DNA of 64,000 nucleotides from Roseovarius sp. ZX-A-9 (GCF_028369135.1 NZ_JAPWHW010000006.1:147867-211866); one strand, 5' to 3'. Counted from the first letter of the stretch, positions 38,431 to 46,857 are shown. Notes: generated from the letters alone by a model not told the origin. Translations and numbers: made by a program.

Positions 38431-38639
38431 TTGCGCGATTCCCGCTACGATATTCTGTTTGAGCCGATGACCAGCGGACCACTCACATCCAAGAACCGCT
38501 TTTACCAGGTGCCGCATTGCAATGGCGGCGGGTATCGCGACCCGTCTGCAGCCGCCGAGATGCGCGCGAACTGGACGGCGAGGATATCGGCGATGCCCTT
38601 CCCTTCCGGCGGGAAATCACCGAACTTGCCGCCGATTGA
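38431..38639 (+). pseudogene. trimethylamine/dimethylglycine dehydrogenase-like gene, internally deleted
   Basis: From a TTG at 38431 behind GGAGGCGAG, the frame reads RDSRYDILFEPMTSGPLTSK, then NRFYQVPHCNGGGYRDPSAA, the N-terminus of old-yellow-enzyme-type TMADH/DgcA/StcD proteins. After about 45 residues the match stops. In another frame from 38571, LDGEDIGDALPFRREITELA plus AD and a stop (38637) look like the C-terminus of the same protein. More than 600 codons, including FMN and FeS sites, have been lost at a junction near 38565 that also shifts frame. Confidence 0.82.
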
Positions 38640-38660
38640 CCCTGCGCAAAGGACCAAGCG

Positions 38661-39803
38661 ATGACCGTCACGCTACAGGTGCTCGACCAGCTGGTTGGCT
38701 TTGATACGGTCAGCGCGAAATCCAACGCGCCGATCATCGACTATATCGAAGCGTTCCTGCGCGAGCGCGGTGCCCAAACCGCGCGCATCCCCGGCGGGGT
38801 CGAGGGCAAATGCGGCCTTTTCGCCCGGATCGGGCCGGTTGCGGGGGGCGGGATATTGCTGTCGGGACATACGGATGTCGTGCCGGTGGATGGTCAGGCC
38901 TGGACTCGCGCGCCCTTTGCGCTGGGGCGTGAGGGCGATCTGCTCTATGGGCGCGGCACGACGGATATGAAAGGCTACCTTGCCTGCATGCTTTACGCGG
39001 CTGACATGGCCGCCAAGGCGCGCTTGCGCGAACCGTTGAAGCTGGTGTTTTCCTATGACGAGGAAATCGGCTGTGTCGGCATCCAGCAGATGCTGCCCGC
39101 GCTGACGCCGCATCTGGCCGACCCCCGCGCCTGTTTCGTGGGCGAGCCGACATCGATGCAGATTGCCACCGGGCACAAGGGCAAGGCGGCGCTGCGTGCC
39201 GTCTGCCACGGGCAGAACGGCCATTCGGCCTTGGCCCCGAATTTCGTGAACGCGCTCTATCTGGCGGTCGATTTCATCCGTGAATTGCGCGATTTGCAGG
39301 GCTGGCTGACGGCGTTCGGCGCGCAGGATGCGGCTTACGGCGTGCCCTGCAGCACCGTGCATGTGGGCAAGCTGTCAGGCGGCACCGCGCTCAATATCGT
39401 GCCTGCAAGGGCCGAGTTGTTGTTCGAGTACCGCCACCTTGCCGCCGATGCGCCCGAGATGCTGATGCCCCGTATCCTTGAGGCCGCCGAAAACGCGACC
39501 GCGCCGCACCGCGATCAATGGCAGGGGGCCGGGATCGAGATCGACCGGTACAACGCCTATCCGGGGCTGGATGTGCCGGAGGACGCGGATATCACCCGTC
39601 TGGCGCAGGGCCTGTCGGGCACCGGCCTGACCAAGGTTGCCTTTGGCACCGAGGCGGGCGTGTTCCACGAACTGGGCCTGCCGGTGGTGGTCTGCGGGCC
39701 GGGATCAATGGCACAGGGCCATCAACCGGACGAGTATATCGAAGCCGGCCAGATCGCCGCCTGCGAAAAGATGATGCGAGAGATCGTCGACACCCTGACC
39801 TGA
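38661..39803 (+). CDS. M20 family deacetylase, acetylornithine deacetylase-like
   Basis: 380 residues of the ArgE/DapE zinc peptidase family. LLSGHTDVVPVDGQAWTRAP and YGRGTTDMKGYLACML hold metal ligands, VFSYDEEIGCVGIQQML has the catalytic Glu pair, and FGTEAGVFHELGLPVVVCGP the late ligands. N-acetylornithine is the family's common substrate. Here the gene starts 21 bases after the dehydrogenase remnant and outside any arginine operon, so an N-acyl amino acid or methylated analogue from the amine pathway is as likely. Confidence 0.87.
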   Translation: MTVTLQVLDQLVGFDTVSAKSNAPIIDYIEAFLRERGAQTARIPGGVEGKCGLFARIGPVAGGGILLSGHTDVVPVDGQAWTRAPFALGREGDLLYGRGTTDMKGYLACMLYAADMAAKARLREPLKLVFSYDEEIGCVGIQQMLPALTPHLADPRACFVGEPTSMQIATGHKGKAALRAVCHGQNGHSALAPNFVNALYLAVDFIRELRDLQGWLTAFGAQDAAYGVPCSTVHVGKLSGGTALNIVPARAELLFEYRHLAADAPEMLMPRILEAAENATAPHRDQWQGAGIEIDRYNAYPGLDVPEDADITRLAQGLSGTGLTKVAFGTEAGVFHELGLPVVVCGPGSMAQGHQPDEYIEAGQIAACEKMMREIVDTLT

Positions 39804-39848
39804 CATGCAGGGGCGCCTCCCTCCCAACCGGACAGGAAGCGCCTCCGG

Positions 39849-40784
39849 TCAGGCCAGTTCAGGGCCGGACGCCACAGCATTGTTTGGTATGGCAGTGCGC
39901 ATCGGCAGTTCGGCGCGCACCAGCTCTATCCGCCTGTGGGGGGCGATACTACCGGCGCGGCGCAGCGCGTCGTCGACGAGGCTGTAGAGCTCATCGCGGC
40001 AATCGACGTCACGGTCGAAACGCGAAATCCAATAGCGCAGGGCGTAGGTGATACCGCCCTCTTCATAGGCCAGCACCCGCACATCCGGGGCCGGGTCCTG
40101 CTGGATCAGTTTCGCCGATTTCATAGCCTCCAGCATGATCTTGCGCGCCTCACCGATCGGCATGGTGTGATCCAGCGTGATGCTGATCTGCGCGCGATAA
40201 CTCGGCTTGGGGGCCGAATAGTTGGTGATGCGCTGGCGCGCGATCTCGCTGTTGGGCAGGATCATGTAGGCCGCATCGCGGGTCAGGATACGCGTGCTGC
40301 GCCAGCCGATCTCGATCACCTTGCCGCGTGCCAGCCCGTCGATGTCAATCCAGTCACCGATGCGGAACGGGCCTTCGACGCCCAGCGCGATCCCCGACAG
40401 CGTGTCGGCCACGACGTTCCGGATGGCAAAGCCCAGCATGGCGAGGATCAGGCCCGACCCGGCCAACGCCCCAACAGCACCCTGCCCCATGAACAGCGTC
40501 ACCGTCGCCGTGAAGGCAACCAGAAACAGCAGCGCCGCGATCAGGTCCTTCAGCAGTTTCGGATAGGGCCGCCGACGGCTGGCGGTCTGGTCCAGCAACA
40601 GCGCCAGCACGCGGCTGGCCAGCCAGGCCGCCGCGAAATACGCGAGCCCGGTAATGCCGAGCGACAGCGTTTCATCCGTACCGAGATGATGAGCGATGTC
40701 AGATTGGAAGAGGATCAGACCCATGCTCAGCCCCATCAGGAGGAGCGGCCACAAGACCCGCCTTGCGTGTTGCCTGACGGTCAT
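39849..40784 (-). CDS. mechanosensitive channel, MscS family
   Basis: Small-conductance channel that opens under membrane tension (311 residues). Hydrophobic helices occupy about residues 12-35, 50-70 and 85-110. The pore helix and beta-domain follow: GAVGALAGSGLILAMLGFAI (Gly/Ala packing of TM3), then VVADTLSGIALGVEGPFRIG and DWIDIDGLARGKVIEIGWRS. The start at 40784 overlaps the stop of the zinc-ribbon gene upstream (ATGA), indicating coupled translation. Confidence 0.9.
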   Translation of the reverse strand: MTVRQHARRVLWPLLLMGLSMGLILFQSDIAHHLGTDETLSLGITGLAYFAAAWLASRVLALLLDQTASRRRPYPKLLKDLIAALLFLVAFTATVTLFMGQGAVGALAGSGLILAMLGFAIRNVVADTLSGIALGVEGPFRIGDWIDIDGLARGKVIEIGWRSTRILTRDAAYMILPNSEIARQRITNYSAPKPSYRAQISITLDHTMPIGEARKIMLEAMKSAKLIQQDPAPDVRVLAYEEGGITYALRYWISRFDRDVDCRDELYSLVDDALRRAGSIAPHRRIELVRAELPMRTAIPNNAVASGPELA

Positions 40785-41005
40785 CGCCTTGATCCCCTGC
40801 GACTTGACGACACCGTGCCCATGCATGACGGGCATGCACCGATGTGGTCACGCGGGATCGACCGATTGCACCGGCGGCATGTCATGCCGGTGATTTCAGA
40901 CGCCCGCCGGATCGGTTCATGGCACAGTGGGCAACGGTGAAAGGCGGCGCGGGGCAATGGCTCTCGGCAGCCGGCGCAAATGTGACGTGCAGAGTGAAGA
41001 AACAT
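40781..41005 (-). CDS. small zinc-ribbon protein coupled to mscS
   Basis: 74 residues with four CxxC knuckles: CAGC, CPLC, CRRC and CPSC, i.e. two likely zinc ribbons (ICAGCREPLPRAAFHRCPLC and MTCRRCNRSIPRDHIGACPSC-type spacing). GGGAGCG lies 7 bases before the ATG at 41005, and the TGA overlaps the mscS start. These points, rather than any known homologue, make it a credible gene. Function unknown; a DNA/RNA-binding or assembly role would be typical of such small ribbons. Confidence 0.65.
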   Translation of the reverse strand: MFLHSARHICAGCREPLPRAAFHRCPLCHEPIRRASEITGMTCRRCNRSIPRDHIGACPSCMGTVSSSRRGSRR

Positions 41006-41153
41006 CGAAATCGCTCCCGGAAGAAACGGATGACGGATCTTGGTATTGCTGTAGCCCGGCGCAGCTGCGCGGGCGCAAAAAGCGCCGCAGCCATGCTGCA
41101 TCCGGGCATTGGTTTGTTGGGCCGGGTGGCCTCGCGTGTTGTTTGTCGCGCCG

Positions 41154-41600
41154 CTACCCTGTCGGGTCAGACGGGGACTCGGGCTGTTCGACCCGGATAA
41201 CGGTCAACGTCCGCCGCTGGTTATCGCGAGTATCCCAATAGAACGCGGCCCCTTCGGACAGCCCCAGCAACGCCACGCCGATCGGTGTCATCAGCGAGAT
41301 GCGCTGTTGGGCGATTTCGGCGTTCTCGGGGAAGACCAGAGTCACCGTTTTCTCCAGGCCGGTCGTCTCGTCGCGGTAGGTCACGGTGCTGCCGATCGCC
41401 ACCACGTCTTTGGGCATCTTCCCGGGCGCGACGACACGGGCGCGGCTGATTTCGTCCAGAAGACGGTCGGCCAGCGCGGGATTGCGCTGCATCGCCCCTT
41501 CTGCGAGCGCTTCGATATGATCGAGATCATCGGCATTGATGACGAGTTTGGGCGTGCGGGTGCGGCGCTGTTTCGCGGGCTGGGTCATGTGGGTTTCCAT
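41154..41600 (-). CDS. rnk: nucleoside diphosphate kinase regulator (Rnk), GreA/GreB-like
   Basis: 148 residues. A short N-terminal helical part (LVINADDLDHIEALAEGA) precedes a GreA/GreB C-terminal-type domain (KDVVAIGSTVTYRDETTGLE, ISLMTPIGVALLGLSEGAAF). Rnk proteins bind RNA polymerase near the secondary channel but lack the long coiled coil. AAGGAA supports the start at 41600; METHMTQ offers a second start at 41588. It is followed upstream by a second protein of related type. Confidence 0.85.
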   Translation of the reverse strand: METHMTQPAKQRRTRTPKLVINADDLDHIEALAEGAMQRNPALADRLLDEISRARVVAPGKMPKDVVAIGSTVTYRDETTGLEKTVTLVFPENAEIAQQRISLMTPIGVALLGLSEGAAFYWDTRDNQRRTLTVIRVEQPESPSDPTG

Positions 41601-41683
41601 TTCATGGGTTCCTTGAAAAACTGACAGGAGGTTCGAAATTTGTTGGCTGCGCGTCTGAAAACGGAAACCAGCGACCGGCCGGG

Positions 41684-42127
41684 CTAGCCCGGATGCGCAA
41701 CCCCGAGGACCGAAACGGAGGCAATCGTGCCGTCCAGGCTCAGCAGCGGCGCGCGCTGACCGACCCGCATGCCGATCAGGGTGGCCCCGAGCAGCGACGA
41801 CACCGGGATGATACCGTTGACCGCCCCCGTTCTGGCGCGATGGACCAGCAGACCCGATTCCGCCGGGCCGCCATTGATCGCGTAGGTAACCCGGCAGCCG
41901 CCGGTCACGACATCGTCGGGCACGGGTTCGTCCAGCGCTGTCGAAGACGTGATCTTGTGCTGCAGGACATGTGGAAGAAACGGTTGCCCGGCCATTTCGC
42001 TGCGCCGCAGATGATCCACCAGATACTGCCGGTCCTCGTCGCGCAGTGGCACCGTGCCCGGGCGCGGCACTTTCGGATGAAAGCCCGGTTTGCTACTTGA
42101 AGGATGAAAGTGTTGGATAACGGTCAT
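41684..42127 (-). CDS. GreA/GreB C-terminal-domain-like protein, Rnk-related
   Basis: 147 residues. The last 70 (GCRVTYAINGGPAESGLLVH, GIIPVSSLLGATLIGMRVGQ) resemble the FKBP-like C-terminal domain of Gre factors, and the N-terminal part (DEDRQYLVDHLRRSEMAGQP) is helical and short. CGAGGAGATATC precedes the ATG. It and rnk are neighbours on the same strand, probably an ancient duplication. A role as a transcription-elongation or stress modulator is inferred only from the fold. Confidence 0.7.
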   Translation of the reverse strand: MTVIQHFHPSSSKPGFHPKVPRPGTVPLRDEDRQYLVDHLRRSEMAGQPFLPHVLQHKITSSTALDEPVPDDVVTGGCRVTYAINGGPAESGLLVHRARTGAVNGIIPVSSLLGATLIGMRVGQRAPLLSLDGTIASVSVLGVAHPG

Positions 42128-42717
42128 GATATCTCCTCGGACGATTGCTCGTCCCTCGCTCAGTTCAGGTCAATGAGGAGGCCCCGGGAGGTGTAGCGGC
42201 GCGAACGCGCCTAAACCGCCCGGGGAAAGGGGCGGTTTAGCAGAAGAAATCGGAAATGATCTTCATGAACCATCATGCCATCAATCTAGGTACGCCCGGA
42301 GCGTTCGTCAATTGCCGCGCACGGGCCGCAGGCATCATCATGCCAAAGTGGCACAAATGGCCCACATCACACGCTTTTTCGCCCCTTCCGCGCGGTTTCG
42401 CGCCATCCTTTTGACGGTGAAATCCGGCCGCGTTGAAAGCCTACGCCACAGTGCCCATGTTAAAGTTATGACGATGTTCCGTGTTCAAAAGAGGTTCCTG
42501 CTCAACGCGGGGAAGCTACTGAACCGCCAGTAACCCCGGGCGGGGCGAGGCGCGTGCGCCTGCTTACGTTCTGGGGTTGTACCGGATCTTGCACAGATCG
42601 ACGAAACTGACGGCGGCAGAAGCAGCGGTCGGATTTGGTTTGCCGTTGATGCGGTGCCAATTCCGGCATGGCAGCAACCGGCGTCCTGGCTTCAGCACGA
42701 GTATTCAGGAGGACGAC
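42128..42717. other. 590-base intergenic region with a strong hairpin
   Basis: Lies between divergent genes (Rnk-related protein and DUF1127 protein). It contains the 11-bp hairpin at 42210-42240 (listed), and AGGAGG 4-9 bases before the DUF1127 start. No convincing protein gene is present. The hairpin could belong to a small RNA or leader, which sequence alone cannot settle. Confidence 0.55.
42210..42240. repeat. 11-bp perfect hairpin
   Basis: CTAAACCGCCC (42211-42221) pairs perfectly with GGGCGGTTTAG (42230-42240) around an 8-base loop GGGGAAAG. A second small stem GGCGCG/CGCGCC directly precedes and overlaps its left side, so the two structures are mutually exclusive, as in attenuators. 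No T-run follows on either strand. Confidence 0.65.
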
Positions 42718-43023
42718 ATGCGTCCCTTTTCACACAAGCAAGACGACTTGACAGTTTCAATGCCCGACTCGGCGACCGGAACAGGATTCCGGGATATCAT
42801 CCGCAATTGGATGCTGACCGCGATCCGCGAATGGCGGCGGCGCAAGTTGACCGCCTCGCTTCAGTCGCTCAATGACAGGCAGCTTCAGGACATGGGTGTC
42901 TACCGCGACGACATCAGACGATTGGTGGATCAGTTCGATGACCGCGAACTGGGCATTGTACCGGTGGTGGCAGGCCGCCGGGACGCCAGCCAAGCGGGCG
43001 GCAACTTTCCCAACACCGCCTGA
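42718..43023 (+). CDS. DUF1127 domain protein
   Basis: 101 residues. The DUF1127 core is REWRRRKLTASLQSLNDRQL then QDMGVYRDDIRRLVDQ (about residues 40-75), Arg-rich and helical. An N-terminal extension of 30 residues and a C-terminal tail make it longer than the 45-70 residues usual for the family. AGGAGG just upstream fixes the start. Small DUF1127 proteins in related bacteria have been linked to RNA binding and stress sRNAs; whether that applies here is unknown. Confidence 0.82.
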   Translation: MRPFSHKQDDLTVSMPDSATGTGFRDIIRNWMLTAIREWRRRKLTASLQSLNDRQLQDMGVYRDDIRRLVDQFDDRELGIVPVVAGRRDASQAGGNFPNTA

Positions 43024-43570
43024 CGCACAAGTTACTCTGCTACGCAGCGCATGGGCGCGCGGCGTGGCTCAATCCGATCAAGAGGAGCTGGCCGATAATG
43101 ATTTGCGATACCGATTTCGACGAATTGCGCCCCGCGCGGCCCGCGGCAAGGCGAACAGCTATGTCGACCCGCATGGCCAAGTCTCCAAGCGAGGCCTGTA
43201 TCACCCGCTGGGAGGACGATGGCGGTCGGGCAGGCATTCGGGAACCCGGGGAAATCTGCGCCGACCGCCCCCGCGGCCAGGACCGCGTGCAGCGATCCTG
43301 GCGTTAGGGAAAGGGCGCGGCATGGAAGGATACATAAATGAGCACCACCAACGCTGCCATGCCGCCCCCGCCCGCATCGCTCCGAAATAGAAGCGCACGC
43401 GAAGTAGATGGCACGACGCGGCTGACTGCCATAGTCACCTGTGGCGTTTTTGGCAGTGAAGGTTCCGTTTTTGGCGTCAGATGTTCTTTTGCGAAGCGAG
43501 CGGCTCTGCGCTAGGTTTTGTTGAAAAGGATTCTGATGGTTTCACGGTTTGGTAACGAGGAACGCAGTTT
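43024..43570. other. 547-base region, DUF1127 gene to GlxA-type regulator
   Basis: Contains one possible small gene (43098-43307, listed). The final 180 bases are poorer in GC and include repeated TTTTTGG(C/A)-like strings (GTTTTTGGCAGTGAAGG, GTTTTTGGCGTCAGATG) that may be part of the next gene's promoter. Nothing else is supported. Confidence 0.5.
43098..43307 (+). CDS. hypothetical small protein
   Basis: 69 residues, hydrophilic and Arg-rich, beginning MICDTDFDELRPARPAARR and containing CITRWEDDGGRAGIREPGEI. AGAGGAGC lies 11 bases before the ATG. I do not recognise a family. The ordered charged composition and ribosome-binding site give modest support, but it could be chance. Confidence 0.35.
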   Translation: MICDTDFDELRPARPAARRTAMSTRMAKSPSEACITRWEDDGGRAGIREPGEICADRPRGQDRVQRSWR

Positions 43571-44644
43571 TTGAAGTCTGACCCAATTTTTGACGCCCCA
43601 CGCCAAGTCGTGATGCTGATCTATCCGCAAATCGCATCAATCGATGTTTCCGGTCCACTTGATGCGTTCGGCCTCGCCAATTTCCTGACCGGCCGGCGGC
43701 TCTACCGCCCGATCACCGCGTCGATCGACGGCGCTTCCGTGCCGGTCGCTGGCAACTTCCTCAGGATTGAACCCACGTGTAGCTGCGAAGATCTGCCCGA
43801 GCATATAGATCTGCTGCTGGTTGCCGGCGGGCCGGGCCGCATCGCCGCGTCGAAAGACCCGAAGATACTGGAATGGTTGCGTAAGCTGGAGCCGCGCTGT
43901 GTTCGCATGGGGTCGATCTGCACCGGCTCCTCGATTCTCCTGGCGTCGGGTGTCACCAATGGCCACAGCGTTGCGACCCATTGGCTGGAAGCGATGCGGC
44001 TGGACATGGACCCCAGCACGCGCGGCCAGGTCGATCCGGACGCGATCTTTGTCAGCTCGGGAAAATTCTGGACGTCGGCAGGGATGCTGGCCGGGATCGA
44101 CCTGGCGCTTGCGCTGATCGAGGCGGATCACGGCCGTCCGCTGGCGCTGGATATCGCGCGTTTCATGGTGCTGGCGCTGCGGCGCAATGGCCGTCAGTCG
44201 CAGTTCAGCGCGCAACTGATGGCGGACGCGACAGAGGATCCGCGTGTTCGCAAGGTGCAGCTGTATATCTGGGAAAACCCCGATGCCGATCTGTCCCCGG
44301 GCCCGCTGGCGGCACGCGCAGCCATGAGCGAGCGGTCACTGTGCCGCCGGTTCAAGGAAGTGACCAACACAACGATCTCGCGCTATATCGAGGATGTCCG
44401 GCTGAGCAAGGCGCGCCAGTTGCTGGAGACAACCGACCTTTCCATACAAACCGTGGCCTCCAGAACCGGGTTCGGAACCGCCACGACGGTGCGCCGTGTG
44501 TTCCGGCGGCGCCTTGGGGTGTCACCAAGCCGGTATCGCGCCAGCTTCGGAACAGACCGCAGCATGGTCGCCAACTCGCATGGGCGCGATGACGAGGTTC
44601 GAACCGACCTTGAAAATGTCATCAAGGGAAAATCGTTCTGGTAG
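43571..44644 (+). CDS. GlxA-family AraC-type regulator
   Basis: 357 residues. An N-terminal DJ-1/PfpI-like domain (about 15-190: VVMLIYPQIASIDVSGPLDA, SICTGSSILLASG with the nucleophile-elbow-like Cys) is joined to a C-terminal AraC DNA-binding domain (about 225-325: AARAAMSERSLCRRFKEVTN, LSIQTVASRTGFGTATTVRR). The start is a TTG at 43571 behind GAGGAAC. Relatives such as GbdR and CdhR control betaine and carnitine catabolism, which may be relevant to the decayed locus 4 kb to the left, but no direct link is visible. Confidence 0.87.
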   Translation: MKSDPIFDAPRQVVMLIYPQIASIDVSGPLDAFGLANFLTGRRLYRPITASIDGASVPVAGNFLRIEPTCSCEDLPEHIDLLLVAGGPGRIAASKDPKILEWLRKLEPRCVRMGSICTGSSILLASGVTNGHSVATHWLEAMRLDMDPSTRGQVDPDAIFVSSGKFWTSAGMLAGIDLALALIEADHGRPLALDIARFMVLALRRNGRQSQFSAQLMADATEDPRVRKVQLYIWENPDADLSPGPLAARAAMSERSLCRRFKEVTNTTISRYIEDVRLSKARQLLETTDLSIQTVASRTGFGTATTVRRVFRRRLGVSPSRYRASFGTDRSMVANSHGRDDEVRTDLENVIKGKSFW

Positions 44645-45094
44645 GCGAAGGCCCCGAGATGGCCATCACGAGCCCCTTTGAAGCGCTACCCAACGTGTCC
44701 CCGATCACAAGCAGGTAGCGCGAAAATATCTGTTTCCACTTGAAAATGATGGCGCACGAGGGGCGGAGATTCTGTTCCTCCTACTGGCATCTCTTCAGCA
44801 TGTCTGACGTCGGCCCCCATGGGACAGATCTAGGGGGTTCAGGTTAGACAATCGTCACCCATAATTGCCGACTTCCACATGCACGGACCCAAGATCAACG
44901 CTGAGCGCCCGCGACAGGCTTCATTGCCAAATCGTATAAAACCAATCATCGCCCGGTTAGTCATCTCACTTCATGCCTTGCCCAATTAGTCATGAGGTAA
45001 GTATGCCCCTGATACATCGGGAAGATTATGCTGACACATCGTCTTGCAAGCGTTGCGACCAGAGCCTCAACCTCTTTGGTCATGCGCTGCCAAG
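44645..45094. other. 450-base intergenic region upstream of the LptG-like gene
   Basis: No supported gene. GC content is lower than to the left. The region contains the 26-base motif at 44923 that recurs upstream of eptA and of the response regulator (listed). Confidence 0.6.
44923..44948 (+). promoter_or_regulatory. shared motif, copy 1 (upstream of LptG-like gene)
   Basis: ATTGCCAAATCGTATA (44923-44938) is identical, in reverse orientation, to bases 50841-50856 in front of the response regulator, and the match continues weakly over the next 10 bases (C, then ATCA). It lies 147-172 bases before the LptG-like start. CCAAATC and ACCAATC within it form an imperfect direct repeat 14 bases apart, the kind of layout OmpR-type regulators bind. 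Confidence 0.6.
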
Positions 45095-46192
45095 ATGAGG
45101 CTGCATCGCTACTTCGCCCGCAAGTTCCTGCTGACATTTCTTGTGATACTCGTGATCGTTGCCACCATTCTGGCGTCGATCGATCTGATGGAAGAGGTTG
45201 GGCGCTTCAGCGGCAAAGGGGTCGGGTTTCGCAAGATGATGCAACTCACGTTGCTGAGCGCCCCAAGAGGACTCTACGAGTTTCTGCCGCTCGTCATGAT
45301 CTTGTCCTCCCTCGCGCTCTTTCTGGGACTCGCGCGCTCTTCCGAGCTGGTGGTCACGAGGGCCTTGGGGTGGTCCGCAATGCGGGTGCTCATCGCCCCG
45401 GTCGCTGTCGCACTGCTTATCGGCGCAACCGCAGTGACGGTTTTCAACCCCATCGTGACCAGTACTTCCAATTGGTATGAATACCTGAGCACAAAGTATC
45501 GCAACGGCGTGGAAACCACCTTTTCAATCGGCGCAGAAGGGCTCTGGTTGCGGCAAGGCACGAACGACGGCCAGGCGGTGATCCATGCCGCGTCTGCCAA
45601 TGCGAGCGGGTCGAAATTCTACGACGTGACTTTCACCATGTTTGACGGCAACGGCATGCCGTCTGAACGGATTGAGGCCGCATCGGCGAGGTTAGGCGTT
45701 GGATATTGGGAGATGGAGGATGCCAAAATCTGGTCATTTACCAAAACTGGCAATCCTGAGGCAGTGTCGCAATGGCATCGGTCAATACGTATCCCGTCGA
45801 CATTGACGCAAGAGCGCGTTGCGGCATCAATTGGCAGCCCTTCGTCGGTTTCGTTCTGGGATATGCGCGCGCATATTGCCCAGCTCAAGCGCGCGGGGTT
45901 CTCGACACGCCGCCAACTCGTCTGGTTGCAGACCGAACTTGCGCTCCCCTTGTTCCTGGCGACAATGGTACTGATTGGGGCAGCGTTCACCATGCGTCAT
46001 GCCCGGTCAGGTCATACGGGCCTGATGGTCCTGTTCGCGATACTGTCCGGCTTCGCCCTCTATTCCGTGCGAACTTTCGCGCTGATCCTTGGGGAAAACG
46101 GACAGATTCCTGTCCTGCTTGCCGCATGGGCACCGCCATCGGCCGGATTGCTACTGGCGTTTGGGCTGATCTTGCATCTGGAAGATGGTTGA
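45095..46192 (+). CDS. LptG/LptF-family lipopolysaccharide export permease
   Basis: 365 residues of the YjgP/YjgQ family. RYFARKFLLTFLVILVIVAT is the first membrane helix, and two more lie before residue 110 (LPLVMILSSLALFLGLARSS, the coupling-helix region). A periplasmic beta-jellyroll follows (about 115-250), then three C-terminal helices. LptF and LptG normally occur side by side with LptB partners; this copy is alone, which suggests an extra paralogue. It shares an upstream motif with eptA and the two-component genes, so it may serve export of modified LPS. Confidence 0.85.
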   Translation: MRLHRYFARKFLLTFLVILVIVATILASIDLMEEVGRFSGKGVGFRKMMQLTLLSAPRGLYEFLPLVMILSSLALFLGLARSSELVVTRALGWSAMRVLIAPVAVALLIGATAVTVFNPIVTSTSNWYEYLSTKYRNGVETTFSIGAEGLWLRQGTNDGQAVIHAASANASGSKFYDVTFTMFDGNGMPSERIEAASARLGVGYWEMEDAKIWSFTKTGNPEAVSQWHRSIRIPSTLTQERVAASIGSPSSVSFWDMRAHIAQLKRAGFSTRRQLVWLQTELALPLFLATMVLIGAAFTMRHARSGHTGLMVLFAILSGFALYSVRTFALILGENGQIPVLLAAWAPPSAGLLLAFGLILHLEDG

Positions 46193-46430
46193 TAAGCAAG
46201 GCTGGGTCGCGCCGAAGGCAGCTTTTCCAGGTCGGCGGATCAACAATATCATGGATTAGACCGCGCTGACGCGGACAAGTGTGAAAGCGCTTGAATGGCC
46301 CACCGCTGACCCTGCGGTCGGCGTAGCCTTTCTCGCCTCGATCGTGGAAATCGTCGAAGTCGTGCCAAACGTGGCAACCCTGTGCGGCTGGAAACTTGCC
46401 AGGATGCGGACCGGGGTCAGGCGGCGCGGT

Positions 46431-46835
46431 CTACCTTGCCTTCAACAAGATCCCTATCGCACTGGATCGCTCTATTTCCGCGTGGCCGAGACTGCACAGC
46501 GACGCCGGATCTGACGGATCCAGCCCTCTGGATTCCACATAACGCTCGCCGCGCTTGCGCATCCGCGCCTTTTCATCGGGGCTTTTGACATAGGCGTTGA
46601 TCTCGGCACTTGTATAGCCAAGGCTCTGCGCATGCCTTTTCAGGCCATAGAGCACCGACAGCCCCTTGAAAGTGCGCGGATCAATATCCCCGCAATTGTC
46701 GCTGATTTCAATCGCCAAGGCGACCCAAAGCAAGGCGTCGTCAATTTCCTTGACATCGCGCAGCGGAGTTTTGGCGCTGGCAGCGGCACCGATGGTCAGC
46801 GCAAGACCCAGCATCAAGATTGCCACGGCACGCAT
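46431..46835 (-). CDS. DUF5333-like exported protein
   Basis: 134 residues with a signal peptide MRAVAILMLGLALTIGAAAS-AKT. The mature part is helical: LRDVKEIDDALLWVALAIEI, two cysteines (NCGDI and SLCSLG), and GYTSAEINAYVKSPDEKARM. The pattern resembles small Rhodobacterales proteins grouped as DUF5333. I start at 46835, where the signal peptide begins, rather than at the upstream Met at 46964 inside pssA. It follows pssA by 22 bases and may be the last gene of the eptA operon. Function unknown. Confidence 0.65.
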   Translation of the reverse strand: MRAVAILMLGLALTIGAAASAKTPLRDVKEIDDALLWVALAIEISDNCGDIDPRTFKGLSVLYGLKRHAQSLGYTSAEINAYVKSPDEKARMRKRGERYVESRGLDPSDPASLCSLGHAEIERSSAIGILLKAR

Positions 46836-46857
46836 GAACGTATTTCCCCTTGTCGGA

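Noticed and set aside
44923..44948. Reading the shared 26-base motif as an ordinary sigma-70 promoter
   Set aside because: TTGCCA has no good -10 partner at 16-18 bases downstream, and copy 2 would then point away from the gene it precedes; a regulator site fits better.
46281..46514. Possible 77-residue gene between the LptG-like and DUF5333-like genes
   Set aside because: GTG start without a ribosome-binding site and no recognisable family; it also overlaps the end of the DUF5333-like gene.
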